From positions 23,251,227 to 23,315,226 of the forward strand of contig CM060478.1 of NCBI GenBank assembly GCA_030544235.1: a stretch of 64,000 nucleotides of DNA, written 5' to 3'. Under the pieces are notes generated by a model. That model saw only the letters and a list, made by a program, of their open reading frames with translations. It was not told where the DNA came from and searched no databases. Position numbers and translations under genes: made by a program. Positions 58,540 to 64,000 of this stretch are shown one piece after another (positions within the stretch are counted from its first letter, which is position 1; each line of letters begins with the position of its first letter). The DNA is from Lepturacanthus savala. Taxonomy: Eukaryota; Chordata; Actinopteri; Scombriformes; Trichiuridae.

Positions 58540-59060
58540 AAAACCGGGGTGAGAAATCTTGCCGCGGAGCTCGCTTCACAGAGGAAAAAGGAAGAATGCC
58601 ACTGTACAATTTGGAATGCTTGTATTCAAATAGGAGGTCGGAGCTTTGGAGCCTGAAGAATGCGGCTATATCTGCATTGTCACAGCCCCCCACCTCCTCC
58701 TCCCTCCTCCCTGCTTGGATAAGGGGAAAAGACACCCTGGCAAATCCCATTGTAGAGCTTGGGAGCTTCATAAAAGTTAAGGAGCGATGGATATAGTCTT
58801 GGCCCCCTTATGAGATGAGGATCTATCTGGCCTGGCTTCGGAAGCCCTAGACGCATACGCAGGGATATTGGAGGCAATAATTCCCCGGGACGGGAGCACA
58901 CACAGGCTCCTTTATATCGCCCCCTAATATCCAATTTACGGGCTCAGGCCCTCCGCCAGAGCAGCCCCCGAGAACTTAGAATGCACAAACGCCAGCGTGA
59001 GATGGAATTAGGGCCAAGTTCTCTTTTCTTCTGTTTGCCAAAAGTTTGAGGCTTACAGAA
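58540..59060. promoter_or_regulatory. candidate conserved non-coding element, strong by eye
   Basis: About 500 bp of dense unique sequence with retained CpGs: GCCGCGGAGCTCGC, GGAATGCTTGTATTCAAATAGG, GCGGCTATATCTGC, GGAGGCAATAATTCCCCGGG, CCTTTATATCGCCCCC and CCTAATATCCAATTTACGGGC. Short frames on both strands are not protein-like. The change from flanking purine tracts is abrupt. Confidence 0.46.
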
Positions 59061-59109
59061 ATATGAAACTGTTTTTCTCCCTCCTCCTTCCCTTCCCTAC
59101 CCTCTCCTT

Positions 59110-59475
59110 TCCTCCCCCCCCTTGTCCGTTAACCCAATTCATCCATTAAATAGACAAGGAACTGAAAGCAATAAATAATTTGGGCCCGGGATAGAAAAAT
59201 TACTTGTTGTGCGGTTTGGGTTAATATAGAGCAAGGTTTTCCAACACAGTGAGTAGGAGATGTTCTAAACAACCATTCACTGATTGGAAATAATATGCAG
59301 TTGTTAGATGTATTTGGTTTTCTTTTAAATTTATCAGGATGGGGCGTTGTGGCTCTGCCAAAATCTGTAAATGAGGGAGGCGGGGTTGATTATTTAGAGG
59401 AAAAACACAGAGGGGTGAGGGAGTCTATCACGCTTAGATGAGAGGGGATTTATTTAGGTTTTGGGTGAAAAAGTA
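59110..59475. promoter_or_regulatory. candidate conserved non-coding element
   Basis: Two motif blocks, 59125-59240 (CCATTAAATAGACAAGG, GCAATAAATAATTTGGGCCCGGG) and 59330-59470 (GGCGGGGTTGATTATTTAGAGG, GGGGATTTATTTAGG), are separated by A+T-rich text. Confidence 0.4.
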
Positions 59476-59569
59476 AAAGTTAGAAAGTGTATACATGCTT
59501 AAGAGGCGTGATACTCCCCCTCTGCTGATCTCCTTATCCTCTCCTTAGCCTTCCTAAGCGGTACACGCG

Positions 59570-59570
<1 letters not shown>

Positions 59571-59627
<57 letters not shown>
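59571..59627. repeat. (CA)n microsatellite
   Basis: About 28 uninterrupted CA units, preceded by ACACGCGCACGC, so the left end is alternating purine-pyrimidine with CG steps. Confidence 0.97.
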
Positions 59628-59629
<2 letters not shown>

Positions 59630-59823
59630 GACAGTGACTTTCCCTCCGCTATTGCTGGATGAATCTCCCATGAACCTTGCCAGCCTCACTTGCCTGTGGA
59701 CGTATTTACTCATAACAAGGGCTTAGGCCAATAAGAATATATGGTGATTTATACTGTGACCAGCAGGGGATGGTTTAAGTATTTTACACTTTGATAAACT
59801 CTTGACACCTTCATGGATAAAAT

Positions 59824-59851
59824 CCCCCCCCCCCCCCCCCCCCCCCCCCCC
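59824..59851. repeat. poly-C run of 28
   Basis: Twenty-eight consecutive C residues. Longest homopolymer of the window apart from none of comparable length in A or T. Assembly length is unreliable for such runs. Confidence 0.9.
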
Positions 59852-59854
59852 ATT

Positions 59855-61045
59855 TGTATCGGCCTCATCGCCGCCTGCTCACAACTCCACACAAAGTAAC
59901 ATCAAAACAAAACTGTGATTGAACATCGATGAGACAGGGAGACCCGGGGCAGTTCACAAACTGCTTACACAGTCCAATATACAGGAAGTAATGATGCATC
60001 AGTTACATTATACTCTCTAGACAGCAAAGAGAAATGCTACATGACAGAGCAGCATAAGGTACTGCTGAAGTTGGGATTATTATTATTATATTATTTAGTA
60101 TTAAAGCAGTTTGTCAACTGATGGTTGATGCTTTTCTCTGTACCCTAACCCTGTTTGTAAATTTAATATCATAATACTTATAATGCAGGGTGATATCAGG
60201 TAAAATGGGCCATTTAAGGTTTGGGGGTCCCAGCCCCCCTGGAGATTAGAGCAGAATAACTACAAAGGATTTCAACTTTTGACATAACTGTGCTTGAGTA
60301 ACAGGTGATTTGATTGGTTTATGGTTTCTATGGTGGATGAGACAATGCTTCAAATCTAGACTGAACCTGAAATGTGCATGGCAAGTAGCCTGGCATGACA
60401 AATCTAAATAAACCCATTCTACCTGAAACCGCTCATGCAAAAAAAAAAAAAAATTGGCACAGTGGATATTTCAAGATTTATAGGACCTAAATAATTATAT
60501 TTTATTACATAATTCAAACACAAAATGATCAGAAACAGACATTATTTATCATAACTATACATAGAAAAGGCATATTTGGCATTGTGTTATTGTCTCAAGC
60601 GATTTACCAAAAAGTGGCCATATCAGGGTTAGGGTCAGGGTTAAGGTATCATCCTATTTTTGTTTTTGGAGTGTTGATCTGAAACAACAAGCAATTTGAA
60701 AAAGTAATTTTAGGCTCTGGGAAAGTGTCATGGACAAAGTTCCTTTTTCTAAATTAAATTTTAGAAATAAAACAAGTAATCAGTTATTTGAAAAATAATC
60801 TACAGTTTATGCACCTCTATAAAAAATTATGTTATATGAATATATAATTAAAAGTTTGTGGAATGGACACACACACACCTATTTTTGATATAAAGTACCG
60901 GAAATTCACTATCCAACATTATTTATAAGTTCAGTTCCGTGTGTAAAACGTTTAATGGAAACTGTTTTTTCAACCAAAGACTTTTACACACTGTCATTCA
61001 TTTTGTAAGACAAAGCCTCAGAAGAGTTGCTAATAATAATAGTAA
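59855..61045. other. A+T-rich non-coding DNA, nothing recognised
   Basis: A degenerate AGGGTT-like stretch lies at 60625-60648 and an A-run of about 15 at 60438-60453. No gene or family recognised. Confidence 0.4.
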
Positions 61046-61049
61046 TAAA

Positions 61050-61485
61050 TAACCTCAGACAATCTCTCAATCCGGCCATTCATCTCCATCGAAAATCTGC
61101 CCCTGTCTTAATTTACCAGGTCACTCTGGCCAAAGTCTCCAAACGGCGTCACATTCGAGAACCCAACGCTGATATTATCCATCTACCTTCCCCGAAAGGT
61201 CAAGCAGAGTGTGCCCAAGTCATAAAAATCCCCCATCTCATTATTTGAGCATTTCTCCGGGCCGGTGGCAGGGGTGCGGAGCGGTGGAAATGGAATGATA
61301 TATCGGAGCTGGTCAATAGTCGATCTATAATGACTGTGTTGTTGGCTTTCACTTTAGAATAATTTATATCCTCCCTGATCAATAACTAATCTTGGGCATA
61401 GTCAGTGCTGAAATAAAGAGGAGAATGATGATGGCAGGGGGAGAGGCTCTGCTGGAATGTGTGGGAAACCGATGCCCCCCACCTC
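61050..61485. promoter_or_regulatory. candidate conserved non-coding element, strong by eye
   Basis: Long dense block with retained CpGs: TCTTAATTTACCAGGTCAC, CAAACGGCGTCACATTCGAG, CTGATATTATCC, CCCATCTCATTATTTGAGC, GATATATCGGAGC, AGTCGATCTATAATGACTG and TTAGAATAATTTATATCC. Frames of about 60-73 codons are not protein-like. Confidence 0.46.
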
Positions 61486-61491
61486 CCGTTA

Positions 61492-61530
61492 CACACACAC
61501 ACACCCACACCCACACGCACACACACACAA
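61492..61530. repeat. CA-rich microsatellite, interrupted
   Basis: CA repeats with CCC and CG interruptions, separating two enhancer-like blocks. Confidence 0.9.
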
Positions 61531-61690
61531 CGGCATATACGCGTCCTCTGCTAACCCAGGCGTAAAGTAAATCATCACAAAGCCTAAAAAGTTTGGCCTG
61601 GAAGTGTACTTTTTGGAGGGAAATGATTAATTTTATGTAATGGTATAATAGTTTGGATTTAATTAGTTCCATAAAAATGGGCTTCTCATT
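61531..61690. promoter_or_regulatory. candidate conserved non-coding element
   Basis: TATACGCGTCCTCTGC, AGTAAATCATCAC, AAATGATTAATTTTATGTAATGG and GGATTTAATTAGTTCC lie between two opposed microsatellites. Confidence 0.43.
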
Positions 61691-61826
61691 ATGTGTCTGT
61701 GAGTGTGTGAGAGTGTGTGTATGTGTGTCTTCAGACATCTGTGCACATCCTTGTGTGCACATGTACAAGTGCATGAGTGTCTGTACATCTCTGAGCATTT
61801 CTGTGTGTTTATGCTTATGTGTGACT

Positions 61827-61828
<2 letters not shown>

Positions 61829-61897
<69 letters not shown>

Positions 61898-61917
61898 GTG
61901 TGTGCATGTGTGTGTGT
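61829..61917. repeat. (GT)n microsatellite, about 44 units
   Basis: Long GT tract with CG and CA interruptions near its right end. Cys-Val repeat frames here are artefacts. Confidence 0.98.
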
Positions 61918-61924
61918 TGCTGGC

Positions 61925-62060
61925 CTGTGGAGCTGAGGGCGCTGAACCCTCTGCCCTCAGATTAGCCCCTGGTTGATAGGATTAGGCTCTAATGACTGGG
62001 ACTTGGAAGACAAAGGGAGTTTCTGCAAAGAGGCTTAGATATGGAAGAATTAGCAGCAAC
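61925..62060. promoter_or_regulatory. possible conserved non-coding element
   Basis: Short complex block: CTGAGGGCGCTGAACCC, CAGATTAGCCCC, GGATTAGGCTCTAATGAC (three homeodomain cores). A CT-rich stretch follows at 62066-62170. Confidence 0.35.
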
Positions 62061-62064
62061 CTTC

Positions 62065-62630
62065 CATTGCTCTTTCTTTCTCTCTTTTTTTGCCTTTCTG
62101 CTGCCTCGCTCACTCCTTCTCTCCCTCTCCTGCTTTCTTTATGACCTTTCCTCTCATTGTCTCTCACATACACTTTTGTCTCTGGACCTCTTGTAACACA
62201 CTAATGCTTTTCCCAAAACCTCTCCAACTGCTCATTTGCGCGGATACACACCTGTCGAAGTGACATTTGTACATACACGAATAAACATTCAAAGAAGATT
62301 GTGGAATCAGGGGATTCTGGTTGTTAAGGCAGAGACTTTATTGGCGTCATATTTGAAGTTAAAAAAAATCACTAGTCAGATTTCATTTAGATGAATCTGC
62401 ATCTAAATGAGTTTTTCTTTATTTGTTTTGTACTATTGCCTGATTTCACATGGCAGGGGAGCCAATGTCCTTATGAAATATTCTTTTCTGCAACTTGCTC
62501 CTCCAACACAACCATTTCCAAACATACTTCTGAACATTTTTTAAAGGAAAAGAGTTCTTTTATGAAAAAAAGAAACTTGAGCTCTAGCTGGGAGAATCAA
62601 ATCTGTATTTGTATATCTGTAAATCTTGAA
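62065..62630. other. pyrimidine-rich then average non-coding DNA
   Basis: Nothing recognised besides the CT-rich stretch. ATTTCATTTAGATGAATC near 62381 followed by TGCATCTAAATGAG forms a small imperfect inverted repeat around ATGAATCTGCAT. Confidence 0.4.
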
Positions 62631-62634
62631 GCCC

Positions 62635-63035
62635 TTTGATACGACTCAGTGCAGCAAATCACCGCCGATACCGTACAGCGGTGCGCTGCCGAAAGGCCGT
62701 TTTTTTTTTTTCATTAGCCAGCCTTATTAGCCTCTATGCTAAATGGTCTGATGCGCCAAGGCCCTGCTCAGGTTCTAATTGCCCCGGTCTCAGATGCTGC
62801 TCGGGAAAGGGGTGCCAGCCGAGGTGCAACACAACAACGGCAAAAGAGAGGGATTAGGAGATTTTCTGCCAGCTTACGTAAGAAGAGAGGAGACCAGCTC
62901 CTTTTGGTCGGAGCCGAGAGGCTGCATGTGTTTTTATGTGTGCAAAGATAAAACCAGTGGTGGATGAAACCATTAAAGGAGTATTGCTCAATAAGCCTTG
63001 GTATTTTAATTTGGAGCAGAGCATGCGTCGTGTTT
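62635..63035. promoter_or_regulatory. candidate conserved non-coding element, CpG-rich
   Basis: AATCACCGCCGATACCG, CAGCGGTGCGCTGCCG, TTCATTAGCCAGCC, CTTATTAGCC, TTCTAATTGCCCCGG and AACCATTAAAGG, with a T-run at 62701-62711. Frames on both strands (71-119 codons) lack domains. Confidence 0.43.
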
Positions 63036-63189
63036 GGGGGAGCCTCCGTGTACGCTGCGTGTGTGTGTGTGCGAGTTGCAGGGCAAAGCTGTGTTAGCGA
63101 GGAGGAAAAACAGCGAGGGGAGAACAACAGAGAAGCCCAAAATAAAGGAGGGTGGGGTGGATGTCAAGATTTGTTTGGGAAGTCATGTA

Positions 63190-63445
63190 TTGTGGTGTGA
63201 GTCCGAGGGCTGAGTGTTGGTTTACTGAGCCCCAGCTGGGCTCTAATCCGGCTGACTTTCATAAACCTGACTGGGCAGAGCAGGCAAAAGCAACTGGCAT
63301 TAGCACGAAGGAAGCGCCGCGAGCTTGTCCACAAGCCAATCTTCTGTCGCTCTTAATCCAGTTATGGAGCTGTTTATTTAGTTTCCTGCCAAAGTGCTGG
63401 TTTCTAATTTTGAGAAGAAGTCATTACCTTTAGATTGTCATGTCT
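63190..63445. promoter_or_regulatory. candidate conserved non-coding element
   Basis: GAGCCCCAGCTGGGCTC (a near-perfect palindrome at 63227-63243), GGCTCTAATCCGGC, GGCATTAGCACG, GCTCTTAATCCAG and TTTCTAATTTTGAG lie in unique CpG-containing sequence. Confidence 0.43.
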
Positions 63446-63518
63446 CTTTTACAAACATATAGTAGACCCTGTCTGTGCAGTTTTCTCACACAGACTTTAA
63501 GTGAGCTTCTCTCATTTA

Positions 63519-63570
63519 ACCCTCATGTTGTGTTCCCGGTCAAATCTGACCGTTTCAAAGCCTCTAAAAA
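63519..63570 (+). mobile_element. possible TTAA-type MITE left end
   Basis: TTAACCCTCATGTTGTGTTC followed by CGGTCAAATCTGACCG resembles the TTAACCCTCCTGTTRTGTTC..GGTCAAA..GACC end of a familiar fish non-autonomous element (piggyBac-like by its TTAA). GGTCAAATCTGACC is itself a near-palindrome. The opposite end is not found before the window ends, so it may continue outside or be truncated. Confidence 0.4.
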
Positions 63571-63574
63571 ACTA

Positions 63575-64000
63575 AATTCATTTGATCAGATTCACCTAAG
63601 ATTACATGACTTTGTCCACAAAGAGGATTTCAGCACACAAAATAAATGGTGGTAATTTATATACCATTTCGAGTGTTTTATTAAACTTTTCTACAATCTT
63701 GGTGTTCCCAGTAGAAATGAATGTGGGAGACCAGAATTATTGTAAGAAATTGAACTCTGGTACAGATACATTTGTCTAAATAGTGAGGCTCTTGATTATA
63801 TATTTGATGAGTTGAATGAACATTGTAATTATATTATTCTTGGTAGTTGTTCTTTAATGTATAAAGACATCACTTGGAATATTGTGAAATTGCCAAGTGT
63901 ATTTTTGGGATAATTTTCTTTGTAAACAAATAAAATCTTATCTTAATCTCACTTATAGCTGTGAACAGGTATTACTTTTTGTGACTGGATAAAAAATTTA
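63575..64000. other. A+T-rich non-coding DNA to the window end
   Basis: May be the body of the element starting at 63519. No gene recognised. Confidence 0.35.

Noticed and set aside
60625..60648. Telomere-like AGGGTT repeats
   Set aside because: Only about three degenerate units; insufficient for an interstitial telomere.
4609..61917. Regularly repeated tracts considered as a possible CRISPR-like array
   Set aside because: They are dinucleotide microsatellites with no unique spacers, in eukaryotic sequence.

Overview
The window looks like nuclear DNA of a ray-finned fish, most likely a spiny-rayed (percomorph) teleost. The evidence is very dense (CA/GT)n microsatellites, long (GA)n, (AT)n and poly-C/poly-G tracts, moderate A+T richness, and several repeat words typical of such genomes: 'GGCAAGGCAAGTTTATT..ATAGCACATTTCA', 'CAGTGGTGGAAGAA..TTCAGATCC', 'GTTGAGATATTTCA..GACC', 'TTGATCCC..GGGAAATT' and Tc1-like transposase fragments. 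I name these from memory of repeat families; no database was searched. The species and chromosome cannot be fixed from the sequence.

I find no protein-coding gene, tRNA or rRNA gene that I can defend. The long open frames are either read through microsatellites, which lack stop codons, or are of a length expected by chance in 64 kb. The window therefore reads as a gene desert or a very large intron. What stands out is a series of complex, non-repetitive blocks of 150-500 bp, rich in ATTA/TAAT homeodomain cores and unusually CpG-containing for their surroundings. These look like vertebrate conserved non-coding elements (enhancers). I mark about 35. They are scattered at 0.7-22 kb and 27-30 kb, cluster at 37-38 kb, 43-46.7 kb and 51-55 kb, and are densest at 58.5-63.4 kb. 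That increase suggests, as inference only, that the target developmental gene may lie to the right.

Mobile DNA fills many of the gaps. A decayed Tc1-like transposase at 11.69-12.96 kb carries two related TTAA-flanked MITEs. A roughly 1 kb fold-back with arms of over 300 bp lies at 25.8-26.8 kb, and one arm holds a (GT)n tract. A second long-TIR MITE lies at 34.69-35.43 kb. A hAT-like MITE lies at 39.99-40.43 kb. Two copies of one interspersed family lie in opposite orientation at 19.55-20.24 and 23.17-24.12 kb, on either side of an enhancer-like cluster. An unnamed repeat occurs twice, at 6.15-6.54 and 49.52-50.15 kb. LINE-tail-like fragments occur at several places.

The most interesting signals are the enhancer-like clusters with structured motif pairs (ZEB-type at 0.9 kb, a 9-bp inverted repeat at 18.1 kb, a 14-bp palindrome at 22.3 kb), the nested and fold-back transposons, the opposed CA/GT microsatellite pairs, and the four long poly-C/poly-G runs.
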